Shown here piece by piece: positions 24,939 through 34,228 of a DNA stretch of 64,000 bases. The notes under the pieces are model-generated. The model did no database searches, had not been told where the DNA came from, and worked only from the letters and a program-made list of their open reading frames with translations. Origin of the DNA: Candidatus Poribacteria bacterium. GTDB lineage: Bacteria; Poribacteria; WGA-4E; UBA9662. The stretch is from assembly GCA_002709695.1 (NCBI GenBank), contig PAQF01000026.1, positions 29,417 through 93,416 of the forward strand, read 5' to 3'. The translations under genes were made by a program, and so were the position numbers. Positions within the stretch are counted from its first letter, which is position 1. Every line of letters begins with the position of its first letter.

Positions 24939-26807
24939 TCAACTCTCTTCATCTGCTGCAGAGTCCTCATCACCAGACGAATCAGTCCCAGAGGTGCTGT
25001 CATCACCAGTTGCCAACCAAGTTCTAAGAACATCCGCCGTTGCTCCAGGATCAGCCTCAGCAAATTCTTTGACATGCTCAAAAACGTCTTTTTGGCGCTC
25101 GGATTCAGTCTCTTCCCTCAGCACTTCCTCCTCCTGTGCCATTTTTTCGGCTTCAATGGCTTCAACCTGTGCCTGCTCTTCCGCCTCTTGTTGTGCAACA
25201 TGCTCTTCTTTTTTCTCATTTGCCACACGCTCAATTTGCACTTGCTCTTGCGATTCCTCGTGCTCCTTCTTCATATAAGCGAACTGCTCATTCAGAAGTT
25301 GATCAATGTAATCCTTGACAGTAAGCCCCTTCGGCAGATGTTCCTCTCCCAGCTGAACCATCGGCGGCTCATCAAGAGCTTCGTGGGATGACGAAGGACG
25401 AGCAAGCCAAGAACGAAGGAAAATCAAAATAGCAATCAAGACAACAGCCAACACTATCATCTGTGCCAACTGCACCCAAACCGGAGGAGGTAATTCCTGA
25501 ATAGCTTCTTGGATATCTTTAACAACAGGAAACTGCGTAATCTGAATAGATATTGTGTCATTCAGTCCAACCGACGCTGATAATCCTAGTGTGTTAGCAA
25601 CAGTATTTTTTATAGCTTCAACTTCATCCTGAAGTGAAAAATCAACCACAATTGCAGCTGATTTCACAATCGCAGTTGGGGTTGAGGTTTCTTCTGTTGT
25701 TACTTGATCCATTTCATAATTAGTAATCTCTTTACTTTTATCATAAGTGGAAGGTCCCGACCCTGAGCCAGCAGTTTGATATTCAGGTGGAAATAAATTG
25801 CTTTCAACTCCCGGCTCGCCTCCAGGTGCGGAGCCCTCTCCTTCAAAAGATTCACGCTCGGTTAACTTGCTTCTAATTACTCCTGTACCAGCATCAGACA
25901 ACGAAGGTTTAAATTCCGATTTCAGCGTTTTTGTATCCGTCAAGCTAACTTCAACTTCCAATCCGGCAATCCGAACACGATCCTCGTAAATCGCGATCGC
26001 TTTACGTGCCTTGTTCAGATAATAACTTTCGTACTTTTCCTTAAGATTAAGAACCTCAGCACTTTTATCAGTTGACGTTTGATTTGTTTTAACCAACTCT
26101 TCTGAATCGTAAATTCCATCCTGATCAACCACATGAACATTTGCTGGTTTTAGCCCTGCAACACTATAAGCTACTACCCGTTGCATTGCTTTGATAGAGC
26201 TTACAGTTAAACCACCATCATCCATACCAGTTACCATGAGTTCAACCGTAACAGAAGCTGTAGGCGCCTCTTGCTCTCTAACAAAAGGTTGAGATTCTGG
26301 TATACTTAATTTTACCGCTACGGCACGTATGCCAGCAAAAGTGCTAAGAGTCCTCTCTAATTCGCCCTCAAGTGCCTGTCTTTTAAATTCACGAAACTCA
26401 TCTCGCGACATCATCCGCAGAGCACCAGGTGCTAAGATTTCATAGCCGCGATCGCCTTGTCTCTTCAGCGTTCTTTCGCCGAACATTCCAATACCACCAC
26501 TAAGCTGAGTTGTAGTCGAAATCCTTCTAGCCGCATCAATATCCTTTACTTCAACCTGAATCTCATCAGCAGTTAATTTATAATCAATTCCCTGCTGATC
26601 CAATGCATGAGCTAAAACCCCGCGATCCTGATCACTCAATCCACTGTAAAGTGTTACATAATCACCGCTTCGTAACACAAACAACGAAACTATCAATGAC
26701 AGTATAAGAGCGACAAAAACCCCAACCAAAGCGAGTCGCCAAGGCTGGCTTAACCCATCCCATCGACTACTCGCCTGATTAGTTAAACTCTGAAGAAATT
26801 CACGCAT
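24939..26807 (-). CDS. fliF: Flagellar MS-ring protein FliF
   Basis: FliF builds the membrane ring on which the basal body is assembled. Membrane segments lie at about residues 27-47 and 455-480. The periplasmic ring-building domains between them contain LDQQGIDYKLTADEIQVEV and LERTLSTFAGIRAVAVKLSI. The cytoplasmic tail is long, with a Glu/Gln-rich coiled coil (about 500-575), and ends in an acidic Ser/Asp-rich stretch. FliG normally binds this end. The 622 residues are a little longer than usual because of the coiled coil. ATG 26807 has GGGGAG upstream. Confidence 0.95.
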   Translation of the reverse strand: MREFLQSLTNQASSRWDGLSQPWRLALVGVFVALILSLIVSLFVLRSGDYVTLYSGLSDQDRGVLAHALDQQGIDYKLTADEIQVEVKDIDAARRISTTTQLSGGIGMFGERTLKRQGDRGYEILAPGALRMMSRDEFREFKRQALEGELERTLSTFAGIRAVAVKLSIPESQPFVREQEAPTASVTVELMVTGMDDGGLTVSSIKAMQRVVAYSVAGLKPANVHVVDQDGIYDSEELVKTNQTSTDKSAEVLNLKEKYESYYLNKARKAIAIYEDRVRIAGLEVEVSLTDTKTLKSEFKPSLSDAGTGVIRSKLTERESFEGEGSAPGGEPGVESNLFPPEYQTAGSGSGPSTYDKSKEITNYEMDQVTTEETSTPTAIVKSAAIVVDFSLQDEVEAIKNTVANTLGLSASVGLNDTISIQITQFPVVKDIQEAIQELPPPVWVQLAQMIVLAVVLIAILIFLRSWLARPSSSHEALDEPPMVQLGEEHLPKGLTVKDYIDQLLNEQFAYMKKEHEESQEQVQIERVANEKKEEHVAQQEAEEQAQVEAIEAEKMAQEEEVLREETESERQKDVFEHVKEFAEADPGATADVLRTWLATGDDSTSGTDSSGDEDSAADEES

Positions 26808-26939
26808 TAACTATCTCCCCAACTTTTAAAACGACTTTAATATTTATTAATATGGGATAGCGTTGTGACCCTATGAATGAACACCACGATCAACCACCGA
26901 TAAAATAACAACTTGAGAGCATTAAGAACCAAACCAAAC

Positions 26940-27257
26940 TTAGATCTGCATACGCAAAATCTCTTGATAAGCATCAAGAATTTTGTTACGAACCTCAACA
27001 GCCAATTGCAACGCCAACTTGGCTTCTTCCAACGTAATCATTAACTCATGTAGATTATCAGATTCACCAGTTGCGAATTTGACACTAGCTTGATGTGATA
27101 GCAATTGCATCTCATTAACTTTACTCAGATTTTCCTGCAGCATCTTCTTGAAACTAACACCCGCAGACGAAAAATTTGAGTCCGGTGCAACACCAACCGG
27201 CTTCACACCAACATTCCCTTCTCCAGGCATCAACAATTGAATTGGATGAACAACCAT
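26940..27257 (-). CDS. fliE: Flagellar hook-basal body protein FliE
   Basis: FliE is the adaptor between the MS-ring and the proximal rod. The 105 residues show the usual FliE pattern: a flexible start, FKKMLQENLSKVNEMQLLSH, then the helix DNLHELMITLEEAKLALQLA and VEVRNKILDAYQEILRMQI. Length is normal. It follows flgB directly, whereas flgC usually stands between the two. The 132-base gap to fliF holds no gene and no clear signal. Confidence 0.93.
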   Translation of the reverse strand: MVVHPIQLLMPGEGNVGVKPVGVAPDSNFSSAGVSFKKMLQENLSKVNEMQLLSHQASVKFATGESDNLHELMITLEEAKLALQLAVEVRNKILDAYQEILRMQI

Positions 27258-27295
27258 AACGTCAATCTCTCAATCTATCAAAAAACATCTAAACA

Positions 27296-27709
27296 TTACC
27301 TAGTACGAATCACCATACCAAGTTTTTGGTAATAATCAGTAATCATTCTAACTAAAACATTATACTGCATCGTATTCACAGCAAGAGTCCCCATCTCGAC
27401 ATCAATATCCACATTATTCTGATCAATTCGAAGAGATGTATCACCTTGCTGATATGTGCGTGGGACAACACCACCCAGCTTGGGCGGATCGATCGGCATA
27501 TGACCAAGATGAGTTTTTGGAGCATGAACTGAATTTTCAGAAGACCGACTAATTGCAGCCTTAAGTTGTGATTTAAACTCAACATCAACACGCTTGAATT
27601 TAGGCGTATTTACATTGGCGATGTTGTGAGCTATAGCTTTGTGCCTTAATAACGTGCCATTAAGCGATTGCTTTAGAGCAACCGGGACAACTCCTGAAAA
27701 CAAGTTCAA
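27296..27709 (-). CDS. flgB: Proximal rod protein FlgB
   Basis: FlgB forms the proximal rod. The first part has the rod/hook signature (AIAHNIANVNTPKFKRVDVE). The end (MQYNVLVRMITDYYQKLGMVIRT) is the FlgB rather than the FlgC pattern. The 137 residues are normal. The start is TTG 27709, preceded by a strong GGGGGGTG ribosome site. No flgC gene follows it in this window. Confidence 0.9.
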   Translation of the reverse strand: MNLFSGVVPVALKQSLNGTLLRHKAIAHNIANVNTPKFKRVDVEFKSQLKAAISRSSENSVHAPKTHLGHMPIDPPKLGGVVPRTYQQGDTSLRIDQNNVDIDVEMGTLAVNTMQYNVLVRMITDYYQKLGMVIRTR

Positions 27710-27746
27710 TTTACACCCCCCCTGTGGCCAGATCTAAGGACAAAAC

Positions 27747-28214
27747 CTATCCCTTAGAATCAATATACTTGGAACGTCGTGTTTGATTCAAAACTTTTTG
27801 ATCTGTATCCCTCGTCTTATTGTACTTATCATGCGCATGCCCTCCAAGCACAGATACAAGTTCTGAGTCAGAATTTACAACACCAATCTTAGAATATATC
27901 ACCTTCTCGTTTACCTGATCAATTTCAATAATTCTAGACATGCTTTCTTCCAACTCAGCTAGTTTCTCCTCTAACCCCGTAATATCAACATCATCGATGT
28001 CGCCATCAATAACAGCATCAAGCCCAAGCCTAGCTGAATTCTGCCTCGCATCCAAATACTGTATCAAATCACCACGCTCTATTCCCAATTCAATAAAGCC
28101 ATCCACATCGTTATCGTCCAAAGCCTTCTGTTGCTTTAAAGCAACTTCAACAACCTGATTAGCAATCTCAATCTGAGCTTCAGCATCTAACACTAGCTTA
28201 TCTAAATCCAACAA
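27747..28214 (-). CDS. Possible FlgN/FliT-like helical chaperone
   Basis: This is a 155-residue acidic helical protein. The first 95 residues look like export chaperones of the FlgN class: a long amphipathic helix, then LKQQKALDDNDVDGFIELGI and ERGDLIQYL, and a second helix. The C-terminal third is basic and less structured (YNKTRDTDQKVLNQTRRS). The start is TTG 28214 without a good ribosome site, so the N-terminus is uncertain. It lies between a TPR gene and flgB at the head of the flagellar block. The function is a guess from composition and place. Confidence 0.5.
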   Translation of the reverse strand: MLDLDKLVLDAEAQIEIANQVVEVALKQQKALDDNDVDGFIELGIERGDLIQYLDARQNSARLGLDAVIDGDIDDVDITGLEEKLAELEESMSRIIEIDQVNEKVIYSKIGVVNSDSELVSVLGGHAHDKYNKTRDTDQKVLNQTRRSKYIDSKG

Positions 28215-28230
28215 AACAGAACTAAACTCA

Positions 28231-30561
28231 CTAATTATTCAAATTTTGGATTTGTTCCAGTTTCGATTGGAGGCCCTGAATTTGCGCAACGATATCCTTA
28301 ACATCCGCGCTATAATCACTCCCACCTTGAACCTGCTCGTAGGCTGAAATTGCTTCCTTGTGGTCTCCAATACTCCAGTAAATTGCACCTAGCAGGCGAT
28401 AACTCAAATCAAGCTCTGCTCGCCGAACTGACTCTTTTATCATCTGGGAAGATCTAAGACCAGCAATTTGGTCTTTAACCAAATTAATTGCTTCCTCTGG
28501 GACATCCAAAGCTATATACATACTTATTAAACGATTACTACGACTTAGACTCAATGGGGGAAATTCATGTTTCACTTGCTCATATGAATTAATAACCTGC
28601 TCGGAATTCTCTATACGATTCTCACCGTAGGAAACACTCCCTTTATCTCCAATTCCCTGCCCTTCTATCACTTTAAGGTAGTAACTGTCCCCACGCAGAA
28701 GATACGCTTCCCTCAATATCCCTGAGGGTATAACTCCCTCCACCTCTTCACCCAACAACAACTGTCTTAAGGTCGAAATACATGTATCAAATTCTCCAAG
28801 TTCGCAGTAACAACGACTCAAATTTAGGAGAGCTTGATAATACCATTCATCTAATGACCGTAAATAGGTAAAACTTTTATTCTGTCCTAAGTCTTGGGAA
28901 AAACGGTGATATAAACCAATAGCTTTTTTATAGGCCAAGACAGCTCCTGTTAAATCTCCTGTTCCGCGCAGAATATCAGCTGAAACAACAATGGATTCAA
29001 GATTTTGTCGACTTGGGTTTGTGCTTAGCTTATTAAAATCGTTCGAATACTGGCTAGAAGACAAATCATCAACACCAAAATGGCTGACCAACTGTACATC
29101 AAGATTGATTTTTGCCTGTTCAGCATCACCCAATGCATCTGATCCTCTAGATTTGGTAACATTATATACATGGTTGGTCGATGAATCTACCAAAATCAAA
29201 GTATAACCATTGAGAAAAACTTCAACAGAATCCTTCGAGAGTGGTTCGCCAAACTCACCAAATTTTTCCACCAAAATATCTGCGACACCCTCTTTAGAAT
29301 CGAAAATACTAGCATCAACATCTGGAATGGAAAACCTAAAAACAGGCAACCCAAGCCTAGAAAGTTGCGTTTGTGCAACCCTCCGAAACAAGCCAGAGCC
29401 CAATGTCAATAAATCACTCAATTGATTTCTTGCATCCATAGGATAACCAAGATCTGCATTACAAATACTCTGCATAAAAATTGCGTTTTCGGCCAGTCTC
29501 AGAGGCCCAGTATTTTTAGGAAAGCTACTCACAAGCCTCTCATAAGACCGTAGAGCATTAGCAATATGCCCCTTGTCATAATCAAGTTGAGCCAACCAAA
29601 ACAATATATACTCAGCATGTGGAAATTGGGGATGTAACGATAAAGCGGTGCCACGATACCATTCGATAGCCTCAGCTATCTTTTCAACAGCAGCCTCTTG
29701 ATCTTCTAAGTCATAAAGCAAAACTTTTGCTTGTTCAAGCAAAATGTCTCCAACTCTATAACGTGCATGGGGCATGTACTCACTATTATTGTTATTGTCA
29801 AGAGCCAATAGAAATGAACTACGCGTTAGCTCAAGTGCCGCCAAGTCATTACTCATAACAACACGCTTGAAACCAAATAATTCATCTGGGTCTTCCATAG
29901 GACCATATTCAGACACATGAAAATCCTGACGCACCCTACTTAATGCATTCAAATCACCCAAATCACTGACAGAATCTTCAACAGACTGGACAATTGCTAA
30001 ATAAGCCTTTAAATCACGAATCGATTCAAGGCTCCGAAAGCGATCAACGATTGCACGATAAACCCTTTTCACAGAATTAGGTTTTGGAAGTACACGCACA
30101 TACTCATGTATATCAGCGACTTCCAGCGGGGTAGCAATATCAGCCAAACGCCTATACTCATTCAGGACAGACCTTGACTCGTCAAAAATCAAGGCTTTTC
30201 TGTCAGTATGTTTAGCTGCATAAAAGATATCGAGAAATTGGTTATCTGCCTTCTCAAGCCTATTGGGAAAAAGATTGGCGCGAGCATCAAGGGTATCAAG
30301 CCCTTCACCCAAAGAATCCGGATCATAGGAAGCATAAGCAAACGGACTTGCACTTTGCTCACCCATAAGGAAGAGCTGATGATTCACCGCATGCTTTAGC
30401 AATCGAATGAATTCCTGATCTGTACGCCTAAATTCAGCTTCGAATTGCCTAATATCGCGGGCGCTATAATCGGCAAAAGCTCGAGAACCAAACAAAAAAC
30501 AGAGGAATACAGAAAGCAGTGCCTTTAAGAAGGTTTTTTGAAGGCAAGCAAACTGGTTCAT
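28231..30561 (-). CDS. Exported TPR-repeat protein at head of flagellar operon
   Basis: This is a 776-residue secreted or periplasmic protein. ATG 30561 has AGAGG six bases upstream and gives a clear signal peptide (FLKALLSVFLCFLFGSRAFA). The frame is open for 114 bases further up, but that extension has no ribosome site. Several TPR-like helical pairs follow, for example near residues 300-390 (YILFWLAQLDYDKGHIANAL), at about 560-650 and at about 690-770 (LGAIYWSIGDHKEAISAYEQ). I recognise no named family. Being first in the flagellar block, it may be a scaffold or peptidoglycan-side assembly factor, but this is inference. Confidence 0.7.
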   Translation of the reverse strand: MNQFACLQKTFLKALLSVFLCFLFGSRAFADYSARDIRQFEAEFRRTDQEFIRLLKHAVNHQLFLMGEQSASPFAYASYDPDSLGEGLDTLDARANLFPNRLEKADNQFLDIFYAAKHTDRKALIFDESRSVLNEYRRLADIATPLEVADIHEYVRVLPKPNSVKRVYRAIVDRFRSLESIRDLKAYLAIVQSVEDSVSDLGDLNALSRVRQDFHVSEYGPMEDPDELFGFKRVVMSNDLAALELTRSSFLLALDNNNNSEYMPHARYRVGDILLEQAKVLLYDLEDQEAAVEKIAEAIEWYRGTALSLHPQFPHAEYILFWLAQLDYDKGHIANALRSYERLVSSFPKNTGPLRLAENAIFMQSICNADLGYPMDARNQLSDLLTLGSGLFRRVAQTQLSRLGLPVFRFSIPDVDASIFDSKEGVADILVEKFGEFGEPLSKDSVEVFLNGYTLILVDSSTNHVYNVTKSRGSDALGDAEQAKINLDVQLVSHFGVDDLSSSQYSNDFNKLSTNPSRQNLESIVVSADILRGTGDLTGAVLAYKKAIGLYHRFSQDLGQNKSFTYLRSLDEWYYQALLNLSRCYCELGEFDTCISTLRQLLLGEEVEGVIPSGILREAYLLRGDSYYLKVIEGQGIGDKGSVSYGENRIENSEQVINSYEQVKHEFPPLSLSRSNRLISMYIALDVPEEAINLVKDQIAGLRSSQMIKESVRRAELDLSYRLLGAIYWSIGDHKEAISAYEQVQGGSDYSADVKDIVAQIQGLQSKLEQIQNLNN

Positions 30562-30864
30562 CGGACCTCTAGAACTGGATAGGCATTTAGTACAGGCAAA
30601 ACTGGAAATATAGATTAGCACATCTACGTTTTTTTTGCAAGACAAAAAAAACAAATCATCCCATGGATTCTTCATCGATCAAAATAACAATACCAAAGCA
30701 TTGAAAATAGCATAAATTCGTTGACACAAATCTACAAAGATAAATATAATTTCAGCAACATTTTCTTCATAAAGCCCCTGCTACACATCGAAACTGCAGG
30801 AATATATGGCGAATACTAGCCCTACACAACTTCAAAAAAATTGATACGTAAGAGATAATGACCT
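30562..30864. other. Divergent intergenic region between flagellar operon and hflX
   Basis: These 303 bases hold no gene or RNA that I can see. On the plus strand there is a strong sigma-70 promoter for hflX. For the minus-strand flagellar block only weak matches are visible: TTGTAG (30737-30732) with TATGCT (30714-30709) at 17 bases, overlapping the hflX promoter; and TTGCAA with TAATCT at 17 bases nearer the gene. Neither a sigma-28 nor a sigma-54 site was found, so control of the flagellar operon stays open. Confidence 0.6.
30721..30750 (+). promoter_or_regulatory. Consensus sigma-70 promoter for hflX
   Basis: A perfect TTGACA (30721-30726) and a perfect TATAAT (30745-30750) are separated by 18 bases. 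The predicted start is near 30757, leaving a leader of about 108 bases before the GTG start of hflX. No terminator-like hairpin was seen in the leader. Confidence 0.75.
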
Positions 30865-32187
30865 GTGCACCAAAATTATAATACAGAAATCCAATCCAAA
30901 AAAGCAATTTTAATTGGTATTAAGCTAAGACATGATATTTACTCTGAAGTTGAAGAATCCATCAGAGAGTTGGCGGATTTGGCGACAACATCAGGAATCC
31001 AAGTTACCTGTGAACTAATTCAAACTAAAGACGCTCCAAACGCTGCATATTTCATTGGGCAAGGAAAACTTAATGAAATAAAAAGCATTGCAGAGGAGAC
31101 GAAATCAGAAATTGTGGTTTTCGATGCGGATCTATCGCCAGCTCAAACACGCAATATCGAGAAAGTATTAAACCTGATTGTAATCGATCGAACAGGGCTA
31201 ATTTTGCAAATCTTTGCTCAACGAGCACAAACAAAAGAAGCTAAACTACAAGTTGAACTCGCACAACTTCAATATGCGCTGCCTCGATTAACAAGAATGT
31301 GGACGCATCTTTCCAGACAAGCAACAGCAGGTAGTGGAGCTGCATCCGGAGGAACTGGTCAAGGTGGGGGAGCAGTACGTGGTGCAGGAGAAACTCAACT
31401 TCAAATTGACCGGAAGCTAATTAGTCACCAGATATCACATCTAAAAAAAACACTCAGTAATGTCGAAAAACAACGCCGAGTCCAACGACACAATCGGACC
31501 AAAACCGTAAACATCTCACTAGTAGGCTATACAAATGCTGGAAAATCAACTTTATTCAATGCTCTTACATTAGCAAACCAACTAGCCGAAAACAAACTGT
31601 TTGCTACACTCGACCCGACAACCCGTACAGTTGAATTACCAAAAAACCAGAAGATCTTAGTCACGGATACCGTTGGGTTCATCAAGAAGTTACCTCATCA
31701 ACTTGTAGCAGCTTTCAAGGCAACCCTAGAAGAAGTCGCCGAATCTAACTTCCTACTCCACGTTGTCGACGCCAGCAACCCACAAATAGACTTACACATC
31801 CAAACAGTTAACAACGTTCTCCAAGAAATTGGAGCATCCGACGTCCCAAGCTTGATAGTATTCAACAAAATAGACCAAGTTGAGGAAGAATTTCTTTACA
31901 CTTTACAAATTAAACATCCAAAAAGCCTAGTAATCTCAGCCCTTACAGGCAATGGCATCCAAGAACTTAAAAATCATATTGCTAATATTATTTCAAAGCA
32001 CGACATCCGTTTATCGATCTCTCTTTCCTACCAAGACGCAAAAGCCCTAGATTATCTCTACAACCATGGACATGTCGTGAGTACGGATTACAAAATGGAG
32101 AACATCCTCATTCAAGCTCAATTGCCTCGGCGTCACTTAAAGCCGCTAGACCAACTCCTAACCAACTCAACTCATACCATCCAATAA
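30865..32187 (+). CDS. hflX: Ribosome-associated GTPase HflX
   Basis: HflX binds stalled ribosomes and can split them under stress. The N-terminal HflX domain (about residues 15-190) includes AAYFIGQGKLNEI, VIDRTGLILQIFAQRAQTKE and the Gly-rich loop that leads to RGAGETQLQIDR. The GTPase domain has G1 GYTNAGKS, G2 in DPTTRTVEL, G3 DTVGF and G4 NKID. It starts at GTG 30865 with AAGAGA about nine bases upstream. The 440 residues are normal. It converges with the permease gene, with only three bases between the stops. Confidence 0.95.
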   Translation: MHQNYNTEIQSKKAILIGIKLRHDIYSEVEESIRELADLATTSGIQVTCELIQTKDAPNAAYFIGQGKLNEIKSIAEETKSEIVVFDADLSPAQTRNIEKVLNLIVIDRTGLILQIFAQRAQTKEAKLQVELAQLQYALPRLTRMWTHLSRQATAGSGAASGGTGQGGGAVRGAGETQLQIDRKLISHQISHLKKTLSNVEKQRRVQRHNRTKTVNISLVGYTNAGKSTLFNALTLANQLAENKLFATLDPTTRTVELPKNQKILVTDTVGFIKKLPHQLVAAFKATLEEVAESNFLLHVVDASNPQIDLHIQTVNNVLQEIGASDVPSLIVFNKIDQVEEEFLYTLQIKHPKSLVISALTGNGIQELKNHIANIISKHDIRLSISLSYQDAKALDYLYNHGHVVSTDYKMENILIQAQLPRRHLKPLDQLLTNSTHTIQ

Positions 32188-32190
32188 ACC

Positions 32191-33429
32191 TTATTTGTGA
32201 CGGATGGCTTCAATTGGTTTCAACCTAGAAGCACGACTAGCAGGATAGTAACCAAAAAAGACACCAATAGCTGCCCCGGCAGCAACTGAAGTTAAAACTG
32301 ACCTCATAGTAATGACTGACGGCCATTCAAACCCATCAATATATTTACTCAATGCCCCAGCCGCAACATGTGTCAAACCGAATCCAACTAAGATCCCTAT
32401 AATACTTCCAATCAAACAAATAAGAACAGACTCAGTCAAAAACTGTATCCGAACATCCCAGTTTTTGGCGCCAACTGCCTTTCGAAGGCCAATCTCCGGC
32501 ACACGTTCAGTCACAGACACCAACATAATATTCAGGGTACCAATACCACCTACTATTAAAGAAACCGAAGCAATTAGCACAAGAACTAATTCAATAATCA
32601 AAATAATTCTGTTAGTGGACTTTAACTCTTCCTTCATAACCCATACTTCGAAAAACTCCTCCCCACCGTTTGCTCGACGCAAAACTTTTTTGACCTGGTT
32701 TACCGCTTGGTCAATAACATCATAGTCTTTAGCTCGAATTAAGATATGATCAACATGATCATTTCCTAAAAATTGGGTCTGTGTGGTTGTCACCGGCATA
32801 AAAATCTGATTATCCTCACTTCCCATTCCTGGATCAAGCCCTTTTCCACGAGACTCCATAACCCCAATGATGCTGAACCGTTCATTACTTACCTTAATCT
32901 CTTTCCCTATCGGATCCAAGCCAGAGAACAGATCCTCAACAAGTTCCTCACCAACAACGCAGACCTTACTCCACAAACTGAGATCCTCATCAGAAATAAA
33001 GCGTCCCACACGAGTATGCCACTCACGGATAAGGTGATAATCATAGGATGTTGCCTGCAAGCGAGTTCTCTTTTGCTCACCATCATACGACGCATTCACC
33101 GACCTATAAGTCTCCGGAGCGGCCATATCAACGAATGAACACTCACTTTGAATTAATTCTACATCTTCCATCACCAAGAAATGCTTGCTGGGATTTCGAA
33201 TCCAGCGCCCGCCCTTACGAATCTTTTCGGAACGATACACACCAAAGGTCAGCGGACCACCGACCTTTTCAACTTCATTCATCACTAATTTTTGAGCCCC
33301 TGCCCCAAGTGACATCATTACAATCACACCAGCAATTCCAATTGAAATACTTAGAACAATAAGAAATGTGCGCATTCTATTAGCATAAAATGTTGAAAAC
33401 GCCGATGAAGTATTTTGGAAAATTTTCAT
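32191..33429 (-). CDS. MacB-like ABC transporter permease (FtsX/MacB-PCD)
   Basis: This is an inner-membrane permease of the type VII (MacB/LolCE) family, without its ATPase nearby. The first membrane helix (about residues 18-42) is followed by a periplasmic MacB-PCD domain to about 270. The C-terminal FtsX part has three helices, with LVLVLIASVSLIVGGIGTLN and the MLVSVTERVPEIGLRKAVGA motif. The 412-residue length is typical of split permease subunits. No ATP-binding partner or membrane-fusion protein is encoded within the window on either side. The substrate is unknown. Confidence 0.88.
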   Translation of the reverse strand: MKIFQNTSSAFSTFYANRMRTFLIVLSISIGIAGVIVMMSLGAGAQKLVMNEVEKVGGPLTFGVYRSEKIRKGGRWIRNPSKHFLVMEDVELIQSECSFVDMAAPETYRSVNASYDGEQKRTRLQATSYDYHLIREWHTRVGRFISDEDLSLWSKVCVVGEELVEDLFSGLDPIGKEIKVSNERFSIIGVMESRGKGLDPGMGSEDNQIFMPVTTTQTQFLGNDHVDHILIRAKDYDVIDQAVNQVKKVLRRANGGEEFFEVWVMKEELKSTNRIILIIELVLVLIASVSLIVGGIGTLNIMLVSVTERVPEIGLRKAVGAKNWDVRIQFLTESVLICLIGSIIGILVGFGLTHVAAGALSKYIDGFEWPSVITMRSVLTSVAAGAAIGVFFGYYPASRASRLKPIEAIRHK

Positions 33430-33452
33430 TTAGTCAATAGAATCCGAATTTA

Positions 33453-33481
33453 TTGCTGTGGTTTTCTGCCCATGCTAGAAT
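33453..33481 (+). promoter_or_regulatory. Candidate sigma-70 promoter for dtd
   Basis: TTGCTG (33453-33458) and TAGAAT (33476-33481) are separated by 17 bases. The -10 box matches five of six, the -35 box only three. The predicted start is about 31 bases before the dtd ATG. Confidence 0.4.
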
Positions 33482-33518
33482 CTAAATCGAATTAAAAAAA
33501 CAAAGACTTGGAGCATCT

Positions 33519-33968
33519 ATGAGAGCTGTCGTACAACGCGTAAAATCTGCCAGCGTAACAGTCGGTGAAGAACTGATATCAGAAATTGGCCCCGGTCTGC
33601 TCGTTTTCCTAGGCATATCCAAAAGTGACCAGCGAGAAGACACTAATTATCTGACACAAAAAGTAGCACACTTAAGAATCTTCCGTGATAAAGAGGGCAA
33701 AATGAACAAATCCCTGTTGGATATCGAAGGATCCGCACTTATTGTTTCGCAATTTACCCTTTACGGTGATTGCCGCAAAGGTCGACGACCAAGTTTCATC
33801 GAAGCATCTCCACCAGAAAAAGCTAATGAACTATATGAAGAGTTTATCTATATGTTGAACGAACTCGGAGTAAACGGGAAAGGTGGTAAATTCCAAGCAA
33901 TGATGGATGTACAACTGATCAATGATGGACCAGTAACGATGTTACTCGATAGTAGTAAGCTCTTCTAA
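33519..33968 (+). CDS. dtd: D-aminoacyl-tRNA deacylase Dtd
   Basis: Dtd hydrolyses D-amino acids wrongly attached to tRNA. The start [15 protein letters not shown], the [17 protein letters not shown] motif and the active-site end [11 protein letters not shown] are all present. The 149 residues are normal for the family. TTGGAG precedes ATG 33519. The gene stands alone, with its own promoter. Confidence 0.96.
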   Translation: MRAVVQRVKSASVTVGEELISEIGPGLLVFLGISKSDQREDTNYLTQKVAHLRIFRDKEGKMNKSLLDIEGSALIVSQFTLYGDCRKGRRPSFIEASPPEKANELYEEFIYMLNELGVNGKGGKFQAMMDVQLINDGPVTMLLDSSKLF

Positions 33969-34228
33969 AATTGGGAAAGCAAGATTACAATAATATCTAA
34001 TTCACTAAAACTGTCCAAAATTTCGAAGCAACTGAGTCTAGCATTAACATACGCTCCTAAATTTAGCTTCAATCACTGTAATTTCATTGAGGACATATAC
34101 CAAGACCTGTATCATGTTGACTTCAACGAATACAATTTAGCCTCTAAACCAGATAGTGTTGAACCCAAAGCTCCTAGAACTAGACAAGAACCTACAGTCA
34201 AAGCCCCATTGCACCTATCAACCCAATA
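33969..34228. other. Convergent intergenic region, no feature seen
   Basis: The stretch between the ends of dtd and rnhB has no open frame of note, no hairpin followed by a T-run, and no repeat. Confidence 0.5.

Noticed and set aside
26808..26939. Possible sigma-54 or other promoter in the 132-base gap before fliF
   Set aside because: A GG...GC pattern is present, but with 8 instead of 10 bases between, and no sigma-70 boxes fit.
27713..27720. Poly-C tract before flgB as a phase-variation site
   Set aside because: It is short and on the minus strand simply forms the ribosome binding site of flgB.
30562..30675. N-terminal extension of the TPR protein up to 30675
   Set aside because: The extension lacks a ribosome site and would bury the signal peptide; ATG 30561 has AGAGG upstream.
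34081..34097. A 17-base segment similar to 46691-46707 (15 of 17 identical)
   Set aside because: A match of this size is expected many times by chance between positions in 64 kb.
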